Assembly: GCA_031270945.1 (NCBI GenBank)
Contig: JAISWZ010000188.1
Coordinates: forward strand, 1 to 64,000
Direction: 5' to 3'
Origin: Clostridiales bacterium
Lineage (GTDB): Bacteria > Bacillota > Clostridia > Lachnospirales > WQUN01
DNA: 64,000 bases
Shown: positions 33,825 to 43,500 of the stretch, one piece after another
Position numbering within the stretch: the stretch's first letter is position 1
How the letters are laid out: the number at the start of each line of letters is the position of its first letter
Program-made: the position numbers and the translations under genes
The notes under the pieces: generated by a model
What the model saw: the letters and a program-made list of their open reading frames with translations, nothing else
What the model was told of the DNA's origin: nothing
Database searches by the model: none

Positions 33825-33864
33825 AAAAGGGCAGGCAGGCGCTTGCGCGCCTGCCTGCCCTTTT
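33825..33864 (-). terminator. intrinsic terminator of the flavoprotein gene
   Basis: Perfect 18-bp stem (33825-33842 with 33847-33864) and loop TTGC. T runs are present on both strands; it is placed 80 bases after the stop of the minus-strand gene. A half copy of the dispersed palindrome (CATATCCCAAAATTCCG, about 33878) lies between. Confidence 0.65.
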
Positions 33865-33945
33865 AAATCACTTTGTACATATCCCAAAATTCCGTTAAGG
33901 CGCCGAACTTAATTATCAGCTCCATCACGCCCCAGTTTCTCTAGC

Positions 33946-35949
33946 CTATATCCGTCTTGCCACTTCAAACCCGTCCCAAATAGCAGCCCTGATATTCCTG
34001 ACCTTAGCGCCGTCTCCGAGGCAGTAAACATGAGGCATCTCATTTCTCAGCTCTTTGAACAGGTCATTCCTGGACTCGTAGCCAGCCGCTATGATAACGC
34101 TGTCAGCCTTAATCACTTCTGACCCTTCCTGGGTTTCGACTGTAGCGCCGTCTTTGCTAACTGAAGTCACTTTCGCGCTTGCCATTATCCTGACGTTATT
34201 GAATGCCAGCAGATCCCTGAGCATCCACTCGTTCATTGGAGGGATGGCGCTTCCGGACTTGAGTACGTCCTTCAGAGTCTCTACTATAGTCACTTTCTTG
34301 CCGTTTTGCGCCAAGTGCAGTCCCAGCTCGCATCCAACCAAGCCTCCGCCTATTATGACGCAGCTCTTTTCAACCGTCTTCCTGCCAAGATAGATGTCTT
34401 CAGCCATGGCGACCATGTCCAGATCTGATCCTGGGAAGTCCAGCTTTATGGCTTTCGAGCCTTCGGCTATGAAAATGGCGTCTGGGTTTATGGATAAGAT
34501 CACGTCTTTGGTTGCCTTGGTGTTTTTCTTTATATCCACTCCCAGCGTTTCCAGCTGGCGCTCATACCAGGCCGCAAGCTTCAGGTCATCGCTCTTGAAC
34601 TTGGGCACCCCTCCTACCAGGAGAGATCCGCCTAGCTTGTCCGACGCTTCGAACAGTATTACGTTGTGGCCTCTCAAGGCGCTTACCCTGGCCGCTTCCA
34701 GCCCAGCGGGGCCTCCGCCTACAACAGCTATATCCCTCTGCTCCTCGGCCATTTCCAGCTTTACGAACGTCTCGCGGGCGCACTCGGGATTGACAGCGCA
34801 GGATCCTCTTCCGCCCTCCAAAAGCCTTCCGAAGCAGCCGTCATGGCATCCTAGGCACGGCCTGATGTCCAAGGTCTTTCCAGCCAATACCTTGTTGACG
34901 TAGTGCGCGTCAGCCAGGAGCTGCCTACCTATGCCTACCGCGTCTATCGATTCGGACTCTATCGCCTGAACGGCCATGTCCGGCTCTTCCATTCTTCCTG
35001 CCACTATCACAGGCACCGTAGCCACTTTCTTCAGCTCTTTGGCCAGAGGCAGGTACATGCCTTTCTCGAAGTACATGGGAGGGTGCGCCCAGTACCAGGA
35101 GTCGTATGATCCAGCGTCAGCGTCAAAAGCGTCATATCCAGCTTCCTGCAAAATCTTTGCGACTTCCAGCGCTTCTTCTATATCCCGCCCTAGCTCTGCG
35201 AAATCCTCTCCTGGCACTCCGCCTTGGCGCAGTGCCTTGATGTAGCTCTTTATGCTGAATCTCACGATCACTGGGAAGCTTTTTCCGCATTTCTTCTTTA
35301 TAGCCTCCACTATCTCTATCGCAAACGTCAGCCTGCCTCTCAAGTCTCCGCCGTACTTGTCAGTCCTCTGGTTAAACAAAGCCATGGTAAAGCAGTCCAA
35401 AAGATAGCCTTCATGGACCGCGTGAACCTCTATGCCGTCAAATCCCACTTTCTTGGCTATCCCAGCGGCGTTTCCAAACCTCTCGACTATATGCTCCACT
35501 TCGGATGTTGTCAGCGCCCGGCATGGCGCGTCTATCCACCTGTTGGTCGTCTCTGACGGCGCTACGAAATCCTGCTTCTTCAAAGCCGGAGGCAAGGCGC
35601 TGCGCCCCAGCCCCGCCGTGAGCTGAAGAAATATCTTCGCCCCGTACGGATGAACCCTGTCGCAGATCTCCTTCGCCATCTTCTCATACAGGTTTTCGTT
35701 GGTGTTCGGGCAAGGAAAAAAGGAGTCTACATGCTGCTCCGCCTCATTGTCCACCCAGTTGGCGCCGGTTATTATAAGCCCAACCCCGCCCCTGGCCCGC
35801 TCAGAGAAGTACTCAACCGCGTCAGGCGTGTAGGCGTTCTGGGAATCGCTGTGTGAAAGCGTCCCCATAGGCGCCATGCAAAACTTGTTCTTGATTTCAA
35901 CCTCGCCTATCTTGAACGGCTCGAAAAGAATGCGATGCTTGTCTTTCAT
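33946..35949 (-). CDS. 2-enoate reductase-like NADH:flavin oxidoreductase
   Basis: Flavoprotein of 667 residues, the size of clostridial 2-enoate reductases and 2,4-dienoyl-CoA reductases. Residues 1-360 form an Old-Yellow-Enzyme barrel (KNKFCMAPMG, ERARGGVGLIITG, GIEVHAVHEGYLLDCF, TDKYGGDLRGR). A 4Fe-4S site follows: CLGCHDGCFGR plus a fourth Cys twelve residues on. Residues about 405-667 form an FAD/NAD(P)H module with two dinucleotide folds (VVGGGPAGLEAARVSA and VIIGGGLVGCELGLHLA). It reduces carbon-carbon double bonds with NADH in the cytosol; candidate substrates include enoates, cinnamates or bile acids, which sequence alone cannot separate. Strong GAGGTGAAGG ribosome site; monocistronic with its own terminator. 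Confidence 0.88.
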   Translation of the reverse strand: MKDKHRILFEPFKIGEVEIKNKFCMAPMGTLSHSDSQNAYTPDAVEYFSERARGGVGLIITGANWVDNEAEQHVDSFFPCPNTNENLYEKMAKEICDRVHPYGAKIFLQLTAGLGRSALPPALKKQDFVAPSETTNRWIDAPCRALTTSEVEHIVERFGNAAGIAKKVGFDGIEVHAVHEGYLLDCFTMALFNQRTDKYGGDLRGRLTFAIEIVEAIKKKCGKSFPVIVRFSIKSYIKALRQGGVPGEDFAELGRDIEEALEVAKILQEAGYDAFDADAGSYDSWYWAHPPMYFEKGMYLPLAKELKKVATVPVIVAGRMEEPDMAVQAIESESIDAVGIGRQLLADAHYVNKVLAGKTLDIRPCLGCHDGCFGRLLEGGRGSCAVNPECARETFVKLEMAEEQRDIAVVGGGPAGLEAARVSALRGHNVILFEASDKLGGSLLVGGVPKFKSDDLKLAAWYERQLETLGVDIKKNTKATKDVILSINPDAIFIAEGSKAIKLDFPGSDLDMVAMAEDIYLGRKTVEKSCVIIGGGLVGCELGLHLAQNGKKVTIVETLKDVLKSGSAIPPMNEWMLRDLLAFNNVRIMASAKVTSVSKDGATVETQEGSEVIKADSVIIAAGYESRNDLFKELRNEMPHVYCLGDGAKVRNIRAAIWDGFEVARRI

Positions 35950-36349
35950 GCCTTCACCTCGAAATCGCGCGAAATTAATCGCGCCAAGATTTTGGGGCCC
36001 GTTTGCGGTCCCATCTTAGTTATTCTTAGCCATACTTCAAGCGTTGATTCGCGCCGGCCCCCAGCGCCGGCGCTGGGGGGGCCAAAAGTTCTGGCGCTCG
36101 GATCACGACAAATTCCTGCGATTCCCACCTTGCGCCCACATGTTCCCTAGGCGTGTCAACTAACAGTAGTGCAGCCATCAAGTTTTTCGAAGCTAGAATG
36201 TATGTTCAAAGAGCGAAAAGCTTGTGATCTGGGCATTTTAAAATTGGGATTGCGCTCTTCACAAAGGTTTCATAATCTGGCGAACATCCGTCCATTTATC
36301 TCCGCCTCCCCCATTTGCGACAGAATTCATGAAATTTCATGTTTATCTC

Positions 36350-36378
36350 TTGACTTGGGGCCAATTTAAGGTTAAAAT
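36350..36378 (+). promoter_or_regulatory. promoter candidate for the TasA-like gene
   Basis: TTGACT (36350-36355), 17-base spacer, TAAAAT (36373-36378). This would give a leader of about 420 bases, which contains a CATATCCAAAAATTTTGGATTATG hairpin-like sequence near 36568-36592 and GC-rich inverted repeats but no accepted gene. Confidence 0.5.
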
Positions 36379-36807
36379 ATATTAGAGCAAATAATAGCGA
36401 GAATCGTCCTAATTTGCCGAAATAAAGATTGAGGGTTGCAAGCGCGCTCAATCCGCAAGCGCCTGCCCTTGACGCCCGCGCAAAAGCTTGCAGGGCTAAG
36501 GCCCTATACCAGCAGGCTTTCACCAGGACACCCCCCGTCATGGCATGAAGGCTTCCGCGCGCGCAGACGCATATCCAAAAATTTTGGATTATGCGCATAA
36601 AGCTTATCCCTTCGCTTAACGGCTTGGAAAAACCACGCGTTAAAGCTACGAACGCTTTCTTGGGATAAACGCTTAGCGCGCGCAGGCGCATCCCCTCGCT
36701 TAGGCGCGCTCGTTCGCCGCAAGCACCCGCGCCTCTGGCGCGCGCGCTATCCGCGCTACGCGCCAAACGCCAAACGGCGTCAAAAAAAACTTACAGGAGG
36801 CATCGAA

Positions 36808-38094
36808 ATGAACAAGAAAAAGCTTACCGCAGTCGCAGCAACACTGGTCGCGCTCACGCTCATCATCACCGGGACGTTCGCATGGATCAGCTTTCAGAAT
36901 TCCACCACCAGCGGGATCACCGGCAGAGACGCGGCGCCTGGCGCCTCAACACATGACGACATAGGCTTGGACGGCTTTGACAAAGACGTATACGTAGAGA
37001 ACTGGGGCACCGAGCCCATCTTCGTGCGCGTCAAGCTCAGCGAGTACATGGAAGTCGGATCCCTTGCCGGCACAGAAAGCCCTGACAAGAAAGTAGAGAA
37101 GCTTGTAGACTACTCTTCTTACGAAGATCCCAGCACCTGGAGCCTTTACTTCTACAACACCTATAGCCCCTTCCGTGAGTTCTGGGAGCTTGAGCACGGC
37201 GGAGCGAAGCTCTACAAGCCTGTCGCTGAAGAGAACCATGTAGACGGCTATATAGCCAATGACCCCACAATCTATGAGTTAACCGATCCTGGCGTCAAAG
37301 AGACCCTGTCCGCTGGCATCAAGTCCATGCAAGAGTGGGCTTACAACGAGCCTGAAGCAGGCAACTACTGGGTTGGCGACGAAGACGGATGGTTCTACTG
37401 GGCGCAGGCTCTTCAACCCGGCGAAGCCACTGGCCTTCTTGTAAACAACATCTCAAAGCTCAAAAACATTCCTGGCGGCACCTACTACTATGGAATCCAT
37501 ACCGAGACTCAGATGGCAACCGGACATGGCGACCTCGAGACTCCTGACTACTATATCAACTTTGGCGATTCAGCCAATGGCGGCTGGACTCCTGAAGCTT
37601 CTGATCTCTTGGGCTTTATCGTAGCCAAGTCAGAAGCCGAGTCAGGATTCTATCCTACAGCTCCTGAAGAAGATGATCCCATTCCCGCTCCTGAAGAGGA
37701 TGAGCCCCTTCCTCCAGTCGGACCTTCTGATCCAGTAAAACCCGAAGAAGAAGATCCCACCGAGCCTGTTGAGAATCCCGAAGGCATCATCGAGCCTATC
37801 CCGACTCCTAATCCTGAGGACAACGATCCTATCGTCGAGCCCGATCCTGCTGTCGATCCTATAGTCGATCCTGCTGGCGAGACTGAGGAAGAAACCGAAG
37901 ATCCTTATGGCGAGACCGAAGAAGTCGAAGATCCCGCTGCTGATGTCGAAGATCCTGCTACTGAGACCGAAGATCCCGCTGCTGATGTCGAAGATCCTGC
38001 TGGCGAAGTCGAAGATCCCACAGTTGAGCCAGGCGCTGCTGACCTGACAAAGGATCCAGTCAAAGAAGAAGAAGAAGTCCTCACAGCTAACTAA
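36808..38094 (+). CDS. TasA/camelysin-like secreted protein with acidic Pro-rich tail
   Basis: Protein of 428 residues. The N-terminus KKKLTAVAATLVALTLIITG followed by TFAWISFQN is the pattern of SipW-dependent signal peptides seen in TasA and camelysin, which form extracellular fibres. The middle (about 45-285) contains KDVYVENWGTEPIFVRVKLS, DGWFYWAQALQPGEATGLLV and a GGTYYYGIHTETQ segment, as in the TasA beta-sandwich family. From about 295 on it is an acidic, proline-rich repeat region (EDPAADVEDPATETEDPA). AGGAGG precedes the ATG by six bases. No SipW peptidase or sortase motif is present here, and the only signal peptidase in the window is the ordinary Ser/Lys type at 49.2 kb. Confidence 0.78.
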   Translation: MNKKKLTAVAATLVALTLIITGTFAWISFQNSTTSGITGRDAAPGASTHDDIGLDGFDKDVYVENWGTEPIFVRVKLSEYMEVGSLAGTESPDKKVEKLVDYSSYEDPSTWSLYFYNTYSPFREFWELEHGGAKLYKPVAEENHVDGYIANDPTIYELTDPGVKETLSAGIKSMQEWAYNEPEAGNYWVGDEDGWFYWAQALQPGEATGLLVNNISKLKNIPGGTYYYGIHTETQMATGHGDLETPDYYINFGDSANGGWTPEASDLLGFIVAKSEAESGFYPTAPEEDDPIPAPEEDEPLPPVGPSDPVKPEEEDPTEPVENPEGIIEPIPTPNPEDNDPIVEPDPAVDPIVDPAGETEEETEDPYGETEEVEDPAADVEDPATETEDPAADVEDPAGEVEDPTVEPGAADLTKDPVKEEEEVLTAN

Positions 38095-38100
38095 TAAATG

Positions 38101-38158
38101 CGATTTCAAGTGCATAAAGCCAGTCAAGCCTTCGCTTGAATTCTGGATATGCACTTCC
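38101..38158. repeat. imperfect palindrome of the GCATA/TATGC family
   Basis: GTGCATA at one end and TATGCAC at the other, with inner arms TCAAGC and GCTTGA. It lies between the TasA-like gene and its terminator. Confidence 0.55.
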
Positions 38159-38162
38159 CTAT

Positions 38163-38197
38163 AAAGGGAGCTGGCGCAGCGCGCCAGCTCCCTTTTC
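38163..38197 (+). terminator. intrinsic terminator after the TasA-like gene
   Basis: Perfect 15-bp stem (38163-38177 with 38181-38195), loop AGC, then TT. The remaining gap to 38482 has no gene. Confidence 0.75.
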
Positions 38198-38482
38198 GGG
38201 TCTTGGGTTAGGTTTTGGGGTTGGGCTTTCCGGTTTTCAGGTTTTCATGTTTGAATTATTAGGATTTTCTTCGTATTCCAGCCGCTTCTCATCTCTAGCC
38301 ATTTTCATTCCGCTCCGCGCCAATCCAAGGCCTTTTCATCTCTCAACCCAGCTCCCCCATATTTCGACCACCCCCTGTCCCTCTATTGCATTTTTTGCCG
38401 ATATGTGATACTGTGAATTCATTCATGCCGCTCGTTAGCATTGCGCGCGGCAACGCATTTGCAACACCATCGAGGTGCACAC

Positions 38483-39982
38483 ATGAAAGCATTCAACACC
38501 GATGCCGCCTGCGATCCCAGCGTCCACTGCATTGCAAGAAGAAGCCGGGTGCTTGAGAGCATCAAGTCCCTGGTTGACCGAAACAAGTACATCGTAATCA
38601 ACCGTCCCCGCAAGACAGGAAAGTCCACGGCGCTGCTTTTGCTTGGCGGGATCCTCCAGCCGGAATACAGCTATCTGTCAATATGCATAGGGCTGCTTCC
38701 TCCGGACTCATTCGCTAGCGCGAGCTGTCTATGCCCAAGGCTTCACGCTCTTATGTCTGAGGCAATGAATGGCGATACCGGCATATCAAGGCAGGCGGCG
38801 GAAGAGTTCAAGGCGGCCTCAGCCCCTGACCTGGACAGCCTGTTTTCCGCAATATTCAAGCTGTGCGCTTCCAACGGCAAGCGCATTGTGCTGGCTGTTG
38901 ACGAATATGATTCCGCTTGCGCAAGCCAGGCGTTTCTGGATTTCATGGACGCGCTGTGGGGCTGCCACCTTTACTTCAACCAGGGGACGTTCGTCTCTGT
39001 CATATTGTCAGGCCTGAAAGACGCCAGAATCCTTGCGCCTGGACAATCCAAGGCGCAGGACAAGCCGTGGGGCCAAGCCGCTGAATTTGATCAGGACATG
39101 AGCTTTTCCAGAAGCGACATCGCGGAGCTTACGGCTGGTCATGAGCTTCAGCCAGATATAGCCGATCTTTTGATGGAGTACACATGCGGCCACCCGTACC
39201 TGGTGTCCAAGCTCTGCTCCTTGATGGCCAAAAAGGCAAGCCCGCCGTGGAACCGGGAAAACTTTATCAGAGCGGTGACAAAAATCGCCAGATCCAGCTC
39301 TATCCTGATAAGCTCCATGAAAAGCCTGGCAGAGGAAAACGTGGAGCTGAAGCGTCTTTTGCACAGGCTCCTATTCTCGGGCGAGGACATAGGAATGAGC
39401 TCTGTTTCCCTCAAAACGGTAGACCAAGCCCTTCTTCACGGCTTTCTGAAAGTCACTCCAGACAACAGGATCGCTGTCTCCAACCGCATCTTTGAAACCT
39501 GTCTTTGCGACACGCTAATGCAAGACGGCCAGTCCTTTGATGATCTGGCCAAGCAGGACCAGAAAGATAGCAAAAGCCTGAACGTCCAAAAGCTCTTAAA
39601 AAAGTTCGCGTCGCACTTTTCCAAAGCCTTCAGGGCCAGGGACAAAGCTTCCTTGGAAAGCCAGGCAAGGCGCATCTTCCTGACCTACCTCAAGCCAGCC
39701 TTGGGCAAGAAAGGCACGTATTACGTAGACGCAAAAACCAGAACCCCGACCAGATCCCATGTCATTGTGGACATATGCGACAAGCAGTACATAATAGAGC
39801 TAAAGATAACCCCCTCAACAAGAAACGGGGCAGACGGGGTGGTTGAGTTCTCGGATTACTTGGGCAAGCATTCCGCAGATCATGGCTATTTTGTCCTGTT
39901 CGCCATAAAGCCCGCCAACACGGGCAAGTTCATGAAAGACGTGGAGATAAACGGGAAAAAGATCAGCATATTTATTGCTTAG
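38483..39982 (+). CDS. AAA-ATPase with C-terminal PD-(D/E)XK nuclease domain
   Basis: Protein of 499 residues; start ATG 38483 with GAGGTG five bases upstream. The N-terminal ATPase module has Walker A RPRKTGKST (about 40-49) and Walker B IVLAVDEYDS with Asp140-Glu141. The C-terminal module fits a PD-(D/E)XK fold: VIVDICDKQYIIELKI, with Asp430, Glu439 and Lys441 as the catalytic triad, and a FSDYLGKHSADHGYFVLFA strand-helix after it. This is the AAA-ATPase-like plus DUF1703-type architecture, widespread in anaerobes and often in many copies; proposed to be mobile or defence-related, real function unknown. The stop codon lies within the first unit of a tandem repeat. Confidence 0.85.
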   Translation: MKAFNTDAACDPSVHCIARRSRVLESIKSLVDRNKYIVINRPRKTGKSTALLLLGGILQPEYSYLSICIGLLPPDSFASASCLCPRLHALMSEAMNGDTGISRQAAEEFKAASAPDLDSLFSAIFKLCASNGKRIVLAVDEYDSACASQAFLDFMDALWGCHLYFNQGTFVSVILSGLKDARILAPGQSKAQDKPWGQAAEFDQDMSFSRSDIAELTAGHELQPDIADLLMEYTCGHPYLVSKLCSLMAKKASPPWNRENFIRAVTKIARSSSILISSMKSLAEENVELKRLLHRLLFSGEDIGMSSVSLKTVDQALLHGFLKVTPDNRIAVSNRIFETCLCDTLMQDGQSFDDLAKQDQKDSKSLNVQKLLKKFASHFSKAFRARDKASLESQARRIFLTYLKPALGKKGTYYVDAKTRTPTRSHVIVDICDKQYIIELKITPSTRNGADGVVEFSDYLGKHSADHGYFVLFAIKPANTGKFMKDVEINGKKISIFIA

Positions 39983-40141
39983 AGAAATAAGAGACGTGAG
40001 ACAGGCAAAAAGAGGAACAGAAAGTTTATTGCTGAGAGCAAAAAGGCGTGAGACATGCGAAAAGAGCAGCAGAAAGTTTGTTGCTGAGAGCAAAAAGGCG
40101 TGAGACAGGCAAAAATAGCAACAGAAAGTTTATTGCTTAAA
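39971..40141. repeat. 52-54-bp tandem repeat overlapping the 3' end of the AAA-nuclease gene
   Basis: TTTATTGCTTAG (39971), TTTATTGCTGAG (40025), TTTGTTGCTGAG (40077) and TTTATTGCTTAA (40129) mark unit starts at 54, 52 and 52 bases. Each is followed by AGCAAAAAGGCGTGAGACA-like and CAGAAAG blocks. The first unit includes the last codons and the stop of the upstream gene. Confidence 0.8.
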
Positions 40142-40169
40142 ACATGAAACGTAAAATAAGAAACGAAAA

Positions 40170-40206
40170 GCAAACGAGCCGCCAGGGTGCCTGGCGGCTC
40201 GTTTGC
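40170..40206 (+). terminator. 17-bp hairpin downstream of the AAA-nuclease gene
   Basis: Perfect 17-bp stem (40170-40186 with 40190-40206) and loop GTG, without a strong T tract. A second perfect 19-bp hairpin with loop GGA follows at 40249-40289. The rest of the gap to 40524 has no gene. Confidence 0.5.
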
Positions 40207-40524
40207 TGGAACTGGCCTAAATCTTAATTCTAACCCCTTAAAGAAAAACCCCCAGCCCATGCCGCGCGGAGCGCGGCATGGGCTGGGGGCAAAGCGAGTT
40301 GCGCTGTGCGCAACCGGCTTTGCAAGATCCCCGCTTTGTTTTTTTAAGAACAAAAAAGAAAGCCCTCAAGCATGCTTGGGGCTGATGTTTCAAGCTTTAC
40401 GCGCCTTCGCGCTAATGATTCCATCTATCGCGTTCATGGCGCCAATATTTCTTTCTTTTCCGCGCCTATGGCACAGCCTTTTCAAGCCCGCCCTTTGACG
40501 CTTTTTGCCTATCTCAAGCCAATC

Positions 40525-43500
40525 CTACGACTTTATGAACCTCAGCAGCAATGCCGCCAAGAGCAAGTCTTTGGACGAAAGGGTGTTAAGCTTTGGAAGG
40601 CAGTTCAGGCTTCCGGTCTGGAGCCCGACTAGGAGGTCTGTTGCGGTCAAGCCGTCTCCAAGCCCTATCAGAGAAAGCAAGTCGCTTGTTGACAAGCCCT
40701 TCCCGGACTGGATAGCGGCAATGACATCGCTGCCTGACAGCCCGTTTCCGAGCTTCAGCCCTGCTACAAGATCTGCCACCAGATCGTTTACGCACTGGCT
40801 AGTTATGGCCTGGCTTGTTGCGGGCTGGCTTGTTGCGGTTTGCGCCGCTGCCGGCTGGCTTGGCGCTGGCTGGATTGTTGCGGTCTGGGCTGTTACGACT
40901 TGGCTTGCCGGGATCTGCCCTGTGATCTGGCTTCTTCCGCCACACCCGCATCCGGCTCTGCCGGTCTGGGTTGTTGCGGTCTGGCTTGTTGCGGTCTGTC
41001 CTGAAACGCTGCTTGTTCCGGTCAATCCTGAGATCTGGCTTCTTCCGCCGCACCCGCATCCGGCTCTGCCCGTCTGGGTTCCGACAGAGGGAGTCACGGC
41101 CCTTGTTCCTGACTGGGAGATGGCGTTGCTCAGGGAAACGAGCTTATTCCAGGTATCCCTGCCTACAATCCCGTCTGCGGTAAGGCCGAAGAGCCTCTGG
41201 AATATGGCTACGGCGTTCTGGGTGCCCGTGCCGAACACTCCGTCAGCAGTAAGCTTGGGGATAGACGGGTATCTGATTGAGGCGGCATTTAGCCAGGACT
41301 GGATAAGGGCCACATCCTCGCCGCTTGAGCCCACTTTGTAGGAGTAGCCGGCGTATTCAGGGGCGTAGCCTGACGGAAGGGTAAGGACGGCTGACATGAT
41401 TTTGTCCCATGTAGCCTGGCCTACGACGCCGTCATCCTTTAGGTTGAAAAGGCTTTGGAACTCTTTGACGGCCGCGGCCGTCCCGGCGCCGAAAACTCCG
41501 TCGGCGCAGATGGCAGTGATAGACGGGAATATCTGGGACAGGGCGTTTAGGCTTTGCTGGATCAGCTTCACGTCGTTGCCTGAGGATCCCAAGGTCAAGT
41601 AGTAGCCGGGGTACTGGGGAACGGTAATTGTCGGCGCCTTCTCGGATTCGGTGACGAGCTTGTTCCAGGTCTGCTCACCTACAACACCGTCTGCCGAAAG
41701 CCCGAAGAGCTTTTGGAATGCCATGACCGCTTGCTGGGTGCCTGGCCCGAAGTTGCCGTCAGCCGTGACAGCGGGGATGGACGAGTTAAGAAGAGCGACC
41801 TTGTTGATCAGTTCCTGCAAAAGCCTTACATTGTCGCCGCTTTGCCCTACCTTCAGGAGGTATCCAGGGTAAGACGGAGATGATGTCACGGGCTTTTTCT
41901 GGGACTCAGCCACGATCTTATCCCAGGTCTGCTGGCCTACGATCCCGTCAGCGGAGAGCCCGAAGAGTTTCTGGAAGGCGATGACCGCTTGCTCTGTGCC
42001 TGATCCGAAGTCGCCGTCGGCTGTCACTTTTGGGATGGAGGGATTGTAGTCTGCCACCTTGTTCAGGTATTCCTGCAAGACCCTGACGTTTTCTCCGCTT
42101 TGCCCTACCCTAAGGAGATATCCCGGGTACTTGGAGGAATCGGTTGGGGTCTTCTGGGACTCAAGGACTATCCTGTCCCAGGTCTGCTGGCCTACGACGC
42201 CATCAGCATCAAGCCCGAACAGGTTCTGGAAAGCCAAGACCGCTTGCTCTGTCGCTGGCCCGAAGTTGCCGTCAGCGGTAACAGAAGGGATGGAAGAGTT
42301 AAGCTGGGCCACTTTGTTCAGCAGTTCCTGCATGGCTTTGACGCTTTCGCTGGTCTGCCCTATCCTGAGCGCGTAGCCCGGGTACTGGGATGAAGATGAA
42401 GGGGTTTTCTGGGACTCTGCAACTATCCTGTCCCAGGTTGCCTGCCCTACGACGCCATCAGCGTCCAGTCCAAAGTACTTCTGGAAGGCTATGACCGCCT
42501 GCTGGGTACCTGAGCCGAAGTTGCCGTCAGCAGTAATAGAGGGGAGTGAGGGATTAAGCCTTGCCACAATGTTCAGCAGCTCCTGCATGGACTGGACGCT
42601 GTCGCTGGTCTGTCCGATCCTTAGCGCATAGCCTGGGTAAACGGGAGATCCGAATACCGCTCTGGTCTTGTAGGCTTCCGCCACAATCTTATCCCAAGTG
42701 GCCTGCCCTACTACGCCGTCAGCCGAAAGGCCGTAGTAATCCTGGAACGCAATGATCGCCTGCTGGGTGCCGTAGCCGAAGTATCCGTCCGCTACAAGCG
42801 TGGGGATTGACCAGTTCCAAGTGGCGATCCTGTTCAAAAGTTCCTGCATGACCCTGATGTTCTCGCCATTCTGGCCGAGCTTTATCAGGTATCCCGGGTA
42901 TGGGAGCGATGGTGTTGGCTCTGGCGTTGGGGTTGTTGACGTCTTCTGGGACTCAAGGACTAGCCTATCCCAGGTGGACTGCCCTACTATCCCGTCAGCC
43001 GAGAGGCCAAAGAGGGACTGAAAAGCCTTGACAGCGTTAAAGGTGCCGGGCCCGAAATCTCCGTCCGCTGTCACCTTCGAGAGCGATGGGTTAAGATTCG
43101 CGACCAGGTTCAAGAGCTCCTGCAGCGTCTTCACATTGTCGCCTTTTTGCCCTTGCTTTATGAGGTATCCCGGGTACGGAACCGAGGGCTTTTTCTGGGA
43201 TTCCAAAACAAGCCTATCCCAGGTGGACTGCCCTACTATCCCGTCAGCCGTGAGGCCAAAGAGGGACTGAAAAGCTTTGACAGCGTTAAAAGTGCCAGGG
43301 CCGAAGTCCCCGTCCGCTGTCACTTTGGAAAGCGATGGGTTGAGATCCGCGACCAGGTTCAAGAGTTCCTGCAGCTTCTTTACGTTGTCGCCTGTTTGCC
43401 CCTGCTTGATCAGGTATCCTGGGTAAGCTGGGCTAGTTCCTGGGGTGCTGGGAGTCTCAGGAGTGCTGGGAGTCTCGGGAGTGCTGGGGTTATCCGGAAT

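Noticed and set aside
36296-36766. 156-residue minus-strand ORF
   Set aside because: Ala/Arg-rich shadow in the GC-rich leader of the TasA-like gene; no ribosome site.
39971-40141. CRISPR array
   Set aside because: The repeat is contiguous with 52-54-base units, has no unique spacers, and no cas genes are present.
40505-41341. 278-residue plus-strand ORF with VAVWLVAVC-type hydrophobic repeats
   Set aside because: Antisense to the Ser-Gln-Thr-Ala repeat tail of the same gene; the repetitive composition keeps the frame open by chance.
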